From Ruminococcaceae bacterium YAD3003 (GTDB lineage Bacteria > Bacillota > Clostridia > Saccharofermentanales > Saccharofermentanaceae), in the NCBI GenBank assembly GCA_900107185.1, contig FNPA01000008.1, forward strand, positions 103,541-167,540: a stretch of 64,000 nucleotides of DNA. Direction: 5' to 3'. Positions 16,184 to 25,462 of the stretch are shown here, one piece after another; the first letter of the stretch is position 1, and every line of letters begins with the position of its first letter. A program made the translations under genes and the position numbers. The notes under the pieces were generated by a model, which searched no databases, was not told the DNA's origin, and saw nothing but the letters and a program-made list of their open reading frames with translations.

Positions 16184-16960
16184 TCATTTAATTGCGTCAA
16201 CCATAGACTTTACATACTCGCCGACATGCTCCGGGGCATCTTTTCCGTACTGTGCGACGAGCTTTACAATAGCTGATCCGACGATGACTCCATCGGCACT
16301 CTGAGACATCTTCTGAGCCTGTTCAGGAGTCGAAATACCGAAGCCGATAGCACATGGTGTATCTGATGCCGCCCTAACAGATGCCACAATTGAAGGAATA
16401 TCGGTTGTGATCTCAGATCTCACACCGGTAACTCCGAGGCTGGAAACAATATAAATGAATCCTGAAGCCTCTTTGGCAATCATGGCAATGCGCTCTTCAG
16501 ATGTAGGTGCGATCAATGAGATCAGGTCAAGACCATAGTTTTTGCAGATTCCGTCAAACTCATCTTTCTCTTCAAACGGAACATCCGGAAGGATCATGCC
16601 GTCGATTCCGGCCTCCGAAGCCTTCTGGCAAAATCTCTCGATACCATATGAGAACACAACGTTAGCATATGTCATGAAGACCATAGGAACCGTTACTCCC
16701 ATCTCGGTGCGGAGTTTTCTTACCATCTCGAAAACCTTATCCGTGGTGCAGCCTGCTTCGAGAGCTCTGAGGCTTGCTTCCATAATGACCGGACCTTCTG
16801 CTGTAGGATCCGAAAAAGGAATTCCGAGTTCGATCAGGGCAGCACCTGCCTTCTGCATCTCAACAACACACTTGGCAGTTGTCTCGAGATCAGGATCACC
16901 GCATGTAATAAAAGGAACGAATGCTTTTCCGTTCTCAAATGCTTTAGCAATATTACTCAT
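16184..16960 (-). CDS. trpA: Tryptophan synthase alpha chain
   Basis: 258 residues of the TIM-barrel alpha subunit, which cleaves indole-3-glycerol phosphate to indole and glyceraldehyde-3-phosphate. [12 protein letters not shown] opens the barrel, [16 protein letters not shown] contains the catalytic Glu and Asp, and GFGISTPEQ with [11 protein letters not shown] binds phosphate. GGGGAGAATATCAATG fixes the start at 16960; the ATG lies in an 8-nt overlap with the trpB stop (ATGAGTAA). It is the last gene of trpDCFBA, followed by a strong terminator. Confidence 0.96.
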   Translation of the reverse strand: MSNIAKAFENGKAFVPFITCGDPDLETTAKCVVEMQKAGAALIELGIPFSDPTAEGPVIMEASLRALEAGCTTDKVFEMVRKLRTEMGVTVPMVFMTYANVVFSYGIERFCQKASEAGIDGMILPDVPFEEKDEFDGICKNYGLDLISLIAPTSEERIAMIAKEASGFIYIVSSLGVTGVRSEITTDIPSIVASVRAASDTPCAIGFGISTPEQAQKMSQSADGVIVGSAIVKLVAQYGKDAPEHVGEYVKSMVDAIK

Positions 16961-18143
16961 TGATATTCTCCCCTCTGTAACGTGCGATTGCAGCGCAGTC
17001 CTTATCGCCACGGCCGGAGATCGTGATAATCATGATCTTATCCTTAGGGAGCGTAGGTGCGAGCTTCATAGCGTGTGCTACAGCGTGTGCTGATTCGATC
17101 GCAGGAATAATACCTTCTGTTTTTGACAGATATTCAAATGCGTTGACAGCTTCTTCGTCTGTAACGGCCACATACTGTGCTCTGCCTGAATCGTGGAGCA
17201 TGGCGTGCTCAGGACCGATTCCGGGATAATCAAGACCTGCAGAAATAGAGTATACAGGCGCAATCTGGCCATACTCATCCTGGCAGAAATAGGACTTCAT
17301 GCCATGGAAGATTCCTATCCTTCCTGTGTTGATAGTAGCTGCTGTCTCGAATGTATCGATGCCTCTGCCTGCTGCTTCGCAACCGATGAGATTAACGCCC
17401 TCTTCCTCAATATAGTGATAGAAAGATCCGATTGCGTTGGAACCGCCGCCGCAGCATGCGAGAACATAATCAGGGAGACGGCCTTCCTTCTCTAATACCT
17501 GAGCCTTTGACTCACGTGAAATAACCGCCTGGAAATCTCTTACGATAGTCGGGAACGGATGAGGACCCATTACAGAGCCTAAGCAGTAATGTGTATCGTC
17601 AATTCTTGTGGTCCACTCACGCATACACTCGGATACGGCATCCTTAAGTGTTGCAGTACCTGAAGTGACAGGAACAACATCAGCGCCCAAAAGCTTCATT
17701 CTGTATACGTTAAGAGCCTGGCGTTCAGTGTCTACCTTACCCATGAAGACAACACATTCCATACCAAAGAGAGCTGCAGCCGTTGCTGTAGCAACACCGT
17801 GCTGGCCTGCGCCTGTCTCAGCGATGAGTCTGGTCTTACCCATCTTCTTAGCAAGGAGGGCCTGACCCAAAACGTTATTGATCTTATGTGATCCTGTGTG
17901 ATTAAGGTCTTCTCTCTTAAGATAGATCTTTGCACCGCCGAGATCTTTGGTCATCTTCTTTGCAAAATACAGATTGGACGGACGTCCGGCATAATCGTTC
18001 AGGAGTTCTGTAAGTTCCTTATTGAACTCCGGATCATCCTTATAATGGTTATAAGCCTCTTCCAGCTCAATAATAGCGTTCATCAGAGTCTCGGGGATAT
18101 ACTGTCCGCCGTGTCTTCCGAATCTTCCTTTTGACTCAGGCAT
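16953..18143 (-). CDS. trpB: Tryptophan synthase beta chain
   Basis: 396 residues of the PLP-dependent beta subunit, which joins indole and serine. [15 protein letters not shown] is the N-terminal signature, and [15 protein letters not shown] carries the PLP lysine. [12 protein letters not shown] forms the carboxylate-binding loop, and [10 protein letters not shown] binds the cofactor phosphate. GGAGGTAAAAATG places the start at 18143, with an 8-nt overlap with trpF (ATGCCTGA). This is the canonical TrpB1 type expected to pair with the adjacent trpA product. Confidence 0.97.
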   Translation of the reverse strand: MPESKGRFGRHGGQYIPETLMNAIIELEEAYNHYKDDPEFNKELTELLNDYAGRPSNLYFAKKMTKDLGGAKIYLKREDLNHTGSHKINNVLGQALLAKKMGKTRLIAETGAGQHGVATATAAALFGMECVVFMGKVDTERQALNVYRMKLLGADVVPVTSGTATLKDAVSECMREWTTRIDDTHYCLGSVMGPHPFPTIVRDFQAVISRESKAQVLEKEGRLPDYVLACCGGGSNAIGSFYHYIEEEGVNLIGCEAAGRGIDTFETAATINTGRIGIFHGMKSYFCQDEYGQIAPVYSISAGLDYPGIGPEHAMLHDSGRAQYVAVTDEEAVNAFEYLSKTEGIIPAIESAHAVAHAMKLAPTLPKDKIMIITISGRGDKDCAAIARYRGENINE

Positions 18144-18753
18144 TTTTACCTCCATACTTAACCGCTTTAATAAATTCAGCTATTTTCTTTTCATCTTTTA
18201 TTCCGTCTGTTTCAACACCGGAACTTACATCCACCGCAAACGGCTCAAGTAATCTTATCGCTTCGCCTACAGATTCCGGATCGAGTCCGCCTGCGAGGAA
18301 ATAATCTCTTTTGAAATTCTTTAAGATGCTCCAATCAAACTTTTGGCCGGATCCTGCTCCTGAATCGATCATTACATAATCGGCAGAACTGTTGGCTGCT
18401 CTATCGAGGGCACCTTCCTCACCTGCTTTGTATGCTTTGATAACAGGTCTGTCCAGCGTCCTCTTTATGTATTCCACGTATTCTTCAGACTCATGTCCGT
18501 GGAGCTGTACCATTTCGACACCGCTTATTCTAGCAATTCTTACAACATTGTCGATGGGTTCATCCAAAAAGACGCCGACAGGTTTTATATCTGTTCTCAG
18601 GAGTTCGATAAGTTCGTTTGCTTTATAAGGATCGACGTATCTTTTTGACTTCTGAAAGAAAACAAAGCCGGCATAGTCAGCGCCGTGTCTGTTGACGGCA
18701 ATAATGTCTTCCAAACGGGATAATCCGCAGATTTTCAGTTCAGTACCAAACAT
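18136..18753 (-). CDS. trpF: Phosphoribosylanthranilate isomerase
   Basis: 205 residues. [11 protein letters not shown] at the N-terminus contains the catalytic Cys, [10 protein letters not shown] the central strand, [16 protein letters not shown] the catalytic Asp loop, and [12 protein letters not shown] the phosphate site. It performs the Amadori rearrangement of PRA to CdRP between the trpD and trpC steps. It shares one base with the trpC stop and overlaps trpB by 8 nt. Normal length for the monofunctional enzyme. Confidence 0.95.
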   Translation of the reverse strand: MFGTELKICGLSRLEDIIAVNRHGADYAGFVFFQKSKRYVDPYKANELIELLRTDIKPVGVFLDEPIDNVVRIARISGVEMVQLHGHESEEYVEYIKRTLDRPVIKAYKAGEEGALDRAANSSADYVMIDSGAGSGQKFDWSILKNFKRDYFLAGGLDPESVGEAIRLLEPFAVDVSSGVETDGIKDEKKIAEFIKAVKYGGKNA

Positions 18754-19538
18754 TATTCTATTCCTTTCAAAGACTTAAGAAATGCTGTCTTATCCTCTGC
18801 TCTCATCATTGATTCACCAATGAGGACCGCATCTACTTTTGCAGCTTCAAGAACTGCTACTTCTTCTCTTGATTTAACGCCGCTCTCAGCAATGAAGATT
18901 GCCTGGTCTCCAACATAATCTCTTAATCTCAGACAGTTAGTCGGATCAACAGTGAAATCTCTTAAATTACGGTTGTTTACTCCGATTACTCTGGCACCTT
19001 CGCCAAGAGCCATATCGCATTCATTCTTATCATGTGCTTCAACAAGAGCAGTAAGTTCCAATTCATCGCAGATTCTTATGTATTTACCAAGAGTCTGGGA
19101 ATCGAGAATCGAACAGATAAGCAGAACAGCGGATGCCTTTTTTGCACGAGCCTCATAGATCATGTATTCGTCTATCGTGAAATCCTTACGGAGAACGGGA
19201 ATGCTCACCTCCGAAGCTATCTGTTCAAGATAGTCAACCGAACCCATAAACCATTTAGGTTCAGTAAGACAGGAGATGCATGAAGCTCCAGCCTGCTCGT
19301 AAGATTTCGCAATTTCAAGATAAGGGAAATCCTCAGCAATAACACCCTTCGAAGGAGAAGCTTTCTTGCACTCGCAAATAAAGCTCATTCCATCTTCTTT
19401 GAGTTTATTCTCGAAAGCGAATTTCGTTGAAGGAGCAGCATAAGCCATATCCTTCATTTCGGAAAGCGATACTTCAAGCTTTCTGTCGAGATATATAACT
19501 CTGTTATGCTCCGCGATCTGTTCGAGAATATCTGTCAT
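18753..19538 (-). CDS. trpC: Indole-3-glycerol phosphate synthase
   Basis: 261 residues of the TIM-barrel enzyme that cyclises CdRP to indole-3-glycerol phosphate. FICECKKASPSKGVIAEDF holds the catalytic lysines, ISCLTEPKWFMGS and VLRKDFTIDEYMIYEAR follow in standard order, and VIGVNNRNLRDFTVD and FIAESGVKSREEV complete the site. It lies 20 nt downstream of trpD and ends on the first base of trpF. No fusion to TrpF as in enterobacteria. Confidence 0.96.
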   Translation of the reverse strand: MTDILEQIAEHNRVIYLDRKLEVSLSEMKDMAYAAPSTKFAFENKLKEDGMSFICECKKASPSKGVIAEDFPYLEIAKSYEQAGASCISCLTEPKWFMGSVDYLEQIASEVSIPVLRKDFTIDEYMIYEARAKKASAVLLICSILDSQTLGKYIRICDELELTALVEAHDKNECDMALGEGARVIGVNNRNLRDFTVDPTNCLRLRDYVGDQAIFIAESGVKSREEVAVLEAAKVDAVLIGESMMRAEDKTAFLKSLKGIE

Positions 19539-19558
19539 TGGATTTTTCCTTTACTTAA

Positions 19559-20584
19559 TTACTTGTTTGATTCTTCAACAAACTTGTTTAGTGTAGCGAG
19601 TGCAGCACCGCTGTCGATAAGGTTCTGAGCCTTGCCTACACCCTCTTCGATTGTCTTAGCCTTGCCTGCAGCATAGAGAGCAGCACCGGCATTCATGCAA
19701 ACTACATTTCTCTTGGGTCCTGTGATCTTACCTTCGAGGATGCCTCTCGTGGTCTCTGCGTTCTCAGCAGGTGTGCCTCCTACAATATCATCCTTAGTTG
19801 CTCTCTCAAAACCGAAATCCTCAGGCTTGATCTCATAAGTAGTAATTGTACCGTCTGCCTTGAGTTCTGCAACAAATGTCTCAGCAGAACCGGAGATTTC
19901 ATCGAGCTTGTCTTCGCCATATACGACCAGAGCACGCTTAGCGCCCAATGACTTCAAAACGTGTGCAACGGGTTCAGCAAGATACTGATCGTAAACACCC
20001 AAAAGATAGAAATCAGGTGTAGCAGGGTTTGTCAAAGGTCCTAAGATGTTAAATACTGTTCTGAATCCCAATTCCTTGCGGATGGGGCCTACATACTTCA
20101 TTGATGTGTGATACTTCTGTGCAAAGAAGAAGCAGAAGCCTACATTTTTAAGAAGCTCTACACACTTCTCAGGTTCGAGGTTAATATTTGCGCCAAGAGC
20201 TTCCAGACAGTCAGCAGTACCTGACTTTGAAGAAGCTGCACGGTTTCCATGCTTAGCAATCTTGATGCCTGCAGCAGCTGCAATAAAAGCTGATGTTGTT
20301 GAGATATTGAAGCTTCCTGCTCTGTCTCCGCCTGTTCCTACGATCTCAAGGACTTCCATATCGCCCTTATCTACCTTCAGAGCGTGCTCACGCATAGCTG
20401 TTGCGCATCCTGTGATCTCATCGATAGTCTCAAATCGCGCACTCTTTGTGGACAAAGCAGCGAGGAATGCTGCATTCTGGGTGGATGTAGACATACCGCT
20501 CATGATCTCATTCATTGTCTCATAAGCCTCTTCGTATGTGAGGTCTTCCTTGTTTACGATCTTTTCAATTGCCGCCTTAATCAT
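19559..20584 (-). CDS. trpD: Anthranilate phosphoribosyltransferase
   Basis: 341 residues. [18 protein letters not shown] is the PRPP-binding glycine loop, [15 protein letters not shown] the second substrate motif, and [37 protein letters not shown] the long conserved central region in parts. AAGGAGAAAGAAGAAATG gives the start at 20584; the frame stays open for 49 codons upstream but that sequence is the T-box leader, so the extension is not coding. It is the first gene of trpDCFBA. The anthranilate synthase genes trpE and trpG are absent from this operon. Confidence 0.95.
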   Translation of the reverse strand: MIKAAIEKIVNKEDLTYEEAYETMNEIMSGMSTSTQNAAFLAALSTKSARFETIDEITGCATAMREHALKVDKGDMEVLEIVGTGGDRAGSFNISTTSAFIAAAAGIKIAKHGNRAASSKSGTADCLEALGANINLEPEKCVELLKNVGFCFFFAQKYHTSMKYVGPIRKELGFRTVFNILGPLTNPATPDFYLLGVYDQYLAEPVAHVLKSLGAKRALVVYGEDKLDEISGSAETFVAELKADGTITTYEIKPEDFGFERATKDDIVGGTPAENAETTRGILEGKITGPKRNVVCMNAGAALYAAGKAKTIEEGVGKAQNLIDSGAALATLNKFVEESNK

Positions 20585-20620
20585 TTCTTCTTTCTCCTTC
20601 CGGTTGGTTCTGCCGGAAAT

Positions 20621-20883
20621 AAAAAATCCCCAGCAGGAATTTAAGTGTTCCTGCCGGGGACGAATTAATGCTAATCCGCGGTGCCACCCTGGCTTTGCGT
20701 TTGTGAGACGCCACTCATAGGATACCAACATATCCCGGACTACTTACGCGAGTCTTACGTTGCACATTTAATGCACCCTCCGCGGTCCATTTGATAATCC
20801 GGTTCCCGCTTCACTCTCAGCATCGGAAGCTCTCTGTAGGGCCTACTACTATCTTTATCTCCGCATCAACGGTTTGATTGTTA
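20621..20883 (-). ncRNA. T-box riboswitch, tryptophan specifier, controlling trpDCFBA
   Basis: The minus-strand leader has all T-box landmarks in order. These are the AGTA loop and AGAGAG element of stem I (about 20830-20860), a GAGTGAAG segment, the specifier TGG at 20789-20787 in an AAATGGACC context, and the T-box AGGGTGGCACCGCGGATT (20694-20677). The terminator follows: CCCCGGCAGGAA paired with TTCCTGCTGGGG and then TTTTTTAT at 20621-20661. Uncharged tRNA-Trp should bind the UGG specifier and favour the antiterminator, so the operon is expressed when tryptophan is short. The transcript probably starts near 20883. Confidence 0.93.
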
Positions 20884-20889
20884 TGACAA

Positions 20890-20918
20890 AGGATATTACT
20901 GAATTTTTGAAAAGTCAA
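20890..20918 (-). promoter_or_regulatory. Promoter of the trp operon
   Basis: TTGACT (20918-20913) and TATCCT (20895-20890) on the minus strand are 17 bp apart, directly upstream of the T-box leader and only 12 bp past the stop codon of the zinc-ribbon gene. Confidence 0.65.
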
Positions 20919-20929
20919 TCCCTTTGTTT

Positions 20930-22417
20930 TTATCTTCCCATGGCATAAGTATCTTTTACCATCTCGTAAGAAGCTATGTCACTGTCAAAATATTCGACAG
21001 AAACATAATGGAGCATTGTGTACTCATCTACAAAATACCAAACCGTAAGATACATTCCGTCCTGATACTGTCCTGTAACAGTATAGGCAGTAACACCTCC
21101 CAAAGTAGTTGTTTCCATGGAAACATTGAAATAACCATCTGTTTCCATGCTTGTCTTTGCTGCTTCAGCCAGAACCTGGGCGGCTTCCGGTTTGTATGAA
21201 TCTTTGAAAACCGAAAGATTGATAATCGTTCCGGTCTCCATGTTCATCTTTCCATATCTCGACAGATACATATCGCTCTGACCGTCAGCCTCTGTCCAAT
21301 CAGCCCATGTTCCCTGAGTTAAGGCAATAGTGCCGCAGATAGGATCGCCTACAATCTCATAACCGCTGTAGTCTGAAGTTTCAGCAGTAGTTGAAACAGT
21401 TGTAACCGGATCATTTGAACCAGCGAAATCAGAGTACTGATCTTCTCTAATGAGCGTTACATAAGAAGCTGCCTGCATGTTGCAAATGTCGAGGATATCA
21501 TATGTCTTTCCGTCCTGTTCGGGCTGGATGTAGAATCCGTAATAATCAACGGTATAAGGATCTCTGTCCTGCTTCTCGCCATCTTTTATCAATTCTTCGT
21601 GGTCGCAGCAGATAACGATAAGATTATCTTCGTTATAATCTGAATTGTTACGGATCATCTGACGGACCTCATCCCTGGTAACACCAAGATTGCTTAAGTC
21701 ATCAGTAAGGTAATCCATAGCATCGTCTCCGACATAAACTCTGACCTTGCCTGAATAGTAGTTATCAGTTGTATCTGTGTAAGTCATATAGTATTTGAAA
21801 GTCATGTTCTTCTTGTCAAAAACCATATAAGAACCGTCATGTACAGATATCCAGTTATTCTTTAAGATCATCTTCTCGTAATCCGGTGTATCGATATCTT
21901 CAGTAATATCAGTATCTCTGGCTGTTCTTGAAGGGGATGCGGTGCTGGCTGTATTAACATAATCACTTATAGGCGCCAACAAACCGAAACAATAAAACAC
22001 AACTAAAGATGCGAGCATAATGACCGACATAATAATACCGGCAATTGCTTTGCCCTTTCCGCCTTCCTTCTTTTTACCGGAAACTATTAATCCGATAACT
22101 GAGAAAATCAATCCGAAGAAACTTGTAAGTCCAACAGTGAACATACCGATGAGGGATAAAACAAAACCAGCGGTGCAGAGACCGTTATTCTTTACAGGCG
22201 GATTAACGGGTTGAACTGCCTGCTGATAAACCGTAGGCTGATAAACGGGCTGCTGGTATACAGGCGGAACTATAGGCTGGGCAACCGGTTGTGCCACCGG
22301 TTGAGGCTGAACAGGCTGAGCGGTATAAACCGGCTGTTCTGCCGGAAGAGGTGAACCGCAGCTGCCACAGAACTTTCCGCCTGCGTTATTTGCTCCGCAA
22401 TTAGGACATACTGACAT
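20930..22417 (-). CDS. Zinc-ribbon membrane protein with DUF4190-like segment
   Basis: 495 residues. The N-terminus is a double-CxxC zinc ribbon (CPNCGANNAGGKFCGSCG), then a Pro/Gln/Val-rich linker to about residue 80, then three hydrophobic stretches (around 83-160) like DUF4190 proteins, with a KKKEGGKGK loop between helices. The remaining ~330 residues are probably extracytoplasmic and start with a Ser/Thr-rich spacer; they contain two alpha/beta segments without a motif I recognise. Such proteins are common, usually unnamed, in Clostridia. The start is supported by GGGAGGAGATTATCTATG. Function unknown. Confidence 0.75.
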   Translation of the reverse strand: MSVCPNCGANNAGGKFCGSCGSPLPAEQPVYTAQPVQPQPVAQPVAQPIVPPVYQQPVYQPTVYQQAVQPVNPPVKNNGLCTAGFVLSLIGMFTVGLTSFFGLIFSVIGLIVSGKKKEGGKGKAIAGIIMSVIMLASLVVFYCFGLLAPISDYVNTASTASPSRTARDTDITEDIDTPDYEKMILKNNWISVHDGSYMVFDKKNMTFKYYMTYTDTTDNYYSGKVRVYVGDDAMDYLTDDLSNLGVTRDEVRQMIRNNSDYNEDNLIVICCDHEELIKDGEKQDRDPYTVDYYGFYIQPEQDGKTYDILDICNMQAASYVTLIREDQYSDFAGSNDPVTTVSTTAETSDYSGYEIVGDPICGTIALTQGTWADWTEADGQSDMYLSRYGKMNMETGTIINLSVFKDSYKPEAAQVLAEAAKTSMETDGYFNVSMETTTLGGVTAYTVTGQYQDGMYLTVWYFVDEYTMLHYVSVEYFDSDIASYEMVKDTYAMGR

Positions 22418-22473
22418 AGATAATCTCCTCCCTTTTTTCCTTTTGAATTTGAAAATGAAATCTAATAAACAGT

Positions 22474-23685
22474 TTATGTTTCTTCTGTTTTTGCCTTTTT
22501 ATCAGATGTGTTCTCTTTAGCCTGTGCTGCATCTTTGACTCTCTTTCTGTCTTTGAGCCACGGTACAACGATCTCGCTGTAGATATATGCGAGAATAGCA
22601 GCAAGAGGGATTGCCAGAAGAACACCGGGGACACCCCAGATCTTTCCGCCAACAACTAAGAATACGAGTACAAGGAACGGCGGAACATTGAGTGCTGAAC
22701 CAAACAGTCTGGGCTTGATAACATAGCCGTCGATAAGCTGCAATGCAAGTGTAAATACCAACCAGATAATTACTGCATCAGGTTTTGCAAGAAGCAGGAT
22801 GACTGCTACGATAAATGCTCCAACGAACGGTCCGAATGTAGGTGCAAGGTTTGTAAGAGCAACAACTACAGAACAGAAAACCGCATAAGGCATTCCTGTA
22901 GCGAACATGAAGACTGCATTTACGATACCGACGATTAAGGCATCGACCAGTTCACATACGATAAATCTTGAAAAGATCGCATTAAGTCTGTTGCAGACAT
23001 TGCTCCAATCAGAATAATGCTTTGAGGGAATAATAAGGAAGAAAAACTCGCTTAATGTATCGACCAGCTTCTTTTTAGCGCAGAGGAAATAATAAGCAAG
23101 AATGATGCCGATCATGAATCCAAATGCTTTAGAACCGATTCCTGCGGAAAAACTGATAACCCAGCCGGGAGTGATCTCATTTCCGCTGAATACAGTACTT
23201 ACAAGCGTTGTGAGATCAGTCTGTTCATCAACAAAACCTAAAATGCTGATCTTATATTTCTCATCCAGTTCAGAAGTGAGTACAAGTTGTTTAAAGCTGT
23301 CTATATAGCCTGTAAGACCTCTGGCAAATGCCGTAATATTCTCAATTAATCTCGGAGTAATGAGAATCAAAAGAACAACAATAAGCAAAAGCATTGAGGT
23401 TAAAGATATAACCGCAGATAAAACCCATGCTTTGTTCTTAGAGGTTTCCTTGAATTTTTTCTCGATGTGTCTATAAATAAAACATGCGAAAGGGTTCGCA
23501 ATATAAGCGATAACTGCACCGATTATTACTGTAGAAGTAATTGCAAAGAATGAATTGAAGAAATCCTTCATGTTGCCGAGATTCGACAACAACATATAGA
23601 AAACTACTACGACACAAAGTGAGATAGTAAGTCCGGTCCATCTGTTCTTTTCGTATTTACTAAAACGTTCTTTATATTTTTCCAT
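22474..23685 (-). CDS. AI-2E family transporter (PerM/YtvI-like)
   Basis: 403 residues with about eight transmembrane helices in the AI-2E/UPF0118 arrangement: two N-terminal pairs, a long extracytoplasmic region (residues ~115-180), then the conserved C-terminal block with LTNLAPTFGPFVGAFIVAVILLL, DGYVIKPRLFGSALNVPPFLVL and GVPGVLLAIPLAAILAYIY. Family members have been linked to autoinducer export, Na+/H+ exchange and other fluxes, so the substrate is open. The C-terminal 30 residues are highly charged. A consensus TATAAT lies 6 nt upstream of the ATG, with no ribosome site, which points to a leaderless mRNA. Confidence 0.88.
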   Translation of the reverse strand: MEKYKERFSKYEKNRWTGLTISLCVVVVFYMLLSNLGNMKDFFNSFFAITSTVIIGAVIAYIANPFACFIYRHIEKKFKETSKNKAWVLSAVISLTSMLLLIVVLLILITPRLIENITAFARGLTGYIDSFKQLVLTSELDEKYKISILGFVDEQTDLTTLVSTVFSGNEITPGWVISFSAGIGSKAFGFMIGIILAYYFLCAKKKLVDTLSEFFFLIIPSKHYSDWSNVCNRLNAIFSRFIVCELVDALIVGIVNAVFMFATGMPYAVFCSVVVALTNLAPTFGPFVGAFIVAVILLLAKPDAVIIWLVFTLALQLIDGYVIKPRLFGSALNVPPFLVLVFLVVGGKIWGVPGVLLAIPLAAILAYIYSEIVVPWLKDRKRVKDAAQAKENTSDKKAKTEET

Positions 23686-23691
23686 GCGCGT

Positions 23692-23700
23692 ATTATATCA
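23692..23700 (-). promoter_or_regulatory. Extended -10 promoter placing transcription start at the AI-2E ATG
   Basis: TGATATAAT on the minus strand is an extended -10 box; six bases separate it from the ATG at 23685, so the predicted transcription start coincides with the start codon. The -35 region is weak (ATGAAT at 17 bp). Confidence 0.45.
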
Positions 23701-23781
23701 GTTAAAAAAAGAGAATTCATCACAATATTTGGGTTTCATCCAGTAGCAATTCTCAACAAAACCATAGGGATTAGAGACAAT

Positions 23782-25026
23782 CTATAACTCTGAAGCTCTG
23801 GCACCCAAAACAACAAGAGCGAAATATACTGTTCCGGAAAACAAGTGTAGAATCACAAATATATTCTCAATGAAAAAAATGTCTATGCCACCTTTTTTCT
23901 TATCAGCCTTGTTTTCTGCCTTATTCTTCTTATTTGTTTGGTAAGTGCGAATATCATTAATAAAATATCCAATACTCAACACAAAAATAAGGAATGTAAA
24001 GAATCGAACACCCCAATAAAAGTTCTCATGACCACGTCTTATGCCTGTCTCCGATAAAAAGAAGAATTCTAGGAATGAGAATATCCACCCCAAACTGCAG
24101 ACTAAATGAAATCTTGATTTTATGAATTCCTTTCTATGAATAATGAACATAAAGACCGGGAAAGCTAAAACAAACACCAGATTAAGAAAGGGTTTTTTCT
24201 GGTAGAAAAAGAAATCGCCCAAAACGAGTGTTACACTACCAGCATCACCACTACCACTGCCATTCCCCGGAAACAGTATTAAATACTGGTAAGGTAAAAT
24301 CAGCGATCCAATTATAACCGGAATACCATACATCATCCAGTTGAAAAAATGACAACCTTTTGCTTTGACTATATCAATTATCATCATGATTAACATAGCA
24401 GGACCAAAAGCAATTATAAAGTTAGGTTTGATCCAGTTAACAAACAAAAACAATACGCTTTCAACAATAAAATTTTTTAAATTGAATTTCAGCATGTATT
24501 TATCGTTGGTTTGATAGAAAAATAACAAGACCAACATTGCCATAAAACGCATTCCCAAATAGCTTTCATTATGCCAAATTGAACCAGCATAGGGACTTAA
24601 TATTCTTTCACTTATTACAGGAATAAAAATCGGGATGGCAAATATACAAATCAGTGAGAATGCTGCCAGTATACCGAAGGATGTATCCGGGCAGATTATT
24701 TTCAGAAGCAAATAGACTATAGCAACAGTTCCTACAACAAATAATGATAGATAAAGACCTATTAAAACAGCTCCGAAATTAAGACCGAACTTTTCAACAA
24801 AAAGAAACTCCGGGATTAAAAAGATACTATATTGATCCCCACCCATATCGAGCCGAACATTAATATCTGAATAATACGTCCCGATCAGGCCTGGAAAGGA
24901 AACAGTCATTCGTCTGAAAAGTTCGGTACAAACCGCAAAAAGAAGAACCAAAGCACCTACAAAGATATACTTCGAAACGTTACTTTTATTTACTTTGCTT
25001 CTTTCGGTACTTTCTGGTCGATTCAT
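23782..25026 (-). CDS. Multi-spanning membrane protein, unknown function
   Basis: 414 residues with roughly ten predicted transmembrane helices, a short basic N-terminus, and a conserved-looking periplasmic loop after the first helix (YYSDINVRLDMGGDQYS). Charged lysine-rich loop (NKKNKAENKADKKKGG) precedes the last helix. The topology is similar to polymerases and GT-C-type membrane proteins of glycan assembly, but I see no diagnostic motif and do not assign a function. Codon use is more AT-rich than that of neighbouring housekeeping genes. The ribosome site is poor. It lies ~105 bp downstream of a promoter-leader-terminator unit (25133-25366) that could regulate it. Confidence 0.6.
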   Translation of the reverse strand: MNRPESTERSKVNKSNVSKYIFVGALVLLFAVCTELFRRMTVSFPGLIGTYYSDINVRLDMGGDQYSIFLIPEFLFVEKFGLNFGAVLIGLYLSLFVVGTVAIVYLLLKIICPDTSFGILAAFSLICIFAIPIFIPVISERILSPYAGSIWHNESYLGMRFMAMLVLLFFYQTNDKYMLKFNLKNFIVESVLFLFVNWIKPNFIIAFGPAMLIMMIIDIVKAKGCHFFNWMMYGIPVIIGSLILPYQYLILFPGNGSGSGDAGSVTLVLGDFFFYQKKPFLNLVFVLAFPVFMFIIHRKEFIKSRFHLVCSLGWIFSFLEFFFLSETGIRRGHENFYWGVRFFTFLIFVLSIGYFINDIRTYQTNKKNKAENKADKKKGGIDIFFIENIFVILHLFSGTVYFALVVLGARASEL

Positions 25027-25132
25027 TTTCGTCTACTTCTTCTGGAATATAATGAGTAACATGTTTTTTTAGATTTCATTATACCAATTTCAAACGTGAA
25101 TCCACTTTGCAATTTAAAACGAATAATAAAAA

Positions 25133-25155
25133 ACTCCCGCTGATGCTGCGGGAGT
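25133..25155 (-). terminator. Intrinsic terminator or attenuator
   Basis: ACTCCCGC and its perfect complement GCGGGAGT flank a 7-nt loop, and the minus strand continues TTTTTTATTATTC. It closes the short transcript encoding the 20-residue peptide, and may act as an attenuator for the membrane protein gene downstream. Confidence 0.85.
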
Positions 25156-25247
25156 CTGTTTACAGTTACGAATATATTCAGATGTAATTTAAGTTTCCGA
25201 TTGGTTGTTGATTCATTTTTGAGATTAACTCAATGCTAAGTTAAAAC

Positions 25248-25310
25248 TTACTGGAGGAAACTGGAATCAAGCAAGACCAATCGTCTGCTTGTTTGTGCTT
25301 CACTTCCCAT
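25248..25310 (-). CDS. Small ORF, 20-residue peptide
   Basis: A 20-codon frame (MGSEAQTSRRLVLLDSSFLQ) begins at 25310 with a near-perfect ribosome site, AAGGAGGTGAGACCAATG, and ends with TAA at 25248. It has its own extended -10 promoter and terminator. The start codon lies in an 8-bp inverted repeat (AGACCAAT ... ATTGGTCT), and a CGAAC/GTTCG hairpin sits just upstream of the Shine-Dalgarno, so translation could be controlled by RNA structure. CCTCC near the 3' end of the frame can also pair with the GGAGG. It could be a leader peptide for attenuation, a small peptide, or a dual-function RNA. I recognise no family. Confidence 0.5.
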   Translation of the reverse strand: MGSEAQTSRRLVLLDSSFLQ

Positions 25311-25360
25311 TGGTCTCACCTCCTTCGAACTATTTCGTTCGTCTTTTATCTGATGACTTG

Positions 25361-25369
25361 AGTATAGCA
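25361..25369 (-). promoter_or_regulatory. Extended -10 promoter of the small-ORF transcript
   Basis: TGCTATACT on the minus strand is a good extended -10 element; no clear -35 is visible. Transcription would begin near 25354, about 44 nt before the small ORF. The rest of the 25027-25462 gap holds the U32 gene's downstream side and nothing else I can identify. Confidence 0.55.
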
Positions 25370-25462
25370 CAGCGCATGTCAGAATGTGTTACAAAAAAGT
25401 GAACGTTTTCTGACATATGGATATCAGTTGAAGAAAGTGCCTATTCTATGAGGTTTTCAAGA

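Noticed and set aside
16542..17093. 183-codon plus-strand frame across trpA and trpB ends
   Set aside because: It runs antisense over two well-identified trp genes and has no recognisable product.
20585..20731. 49-codon N-terminal extension of trpD
   Set aside because: The extension overlaps the T-box terminator and antiterminator, and a ribosome site directly precedes the later ATG at 20584.
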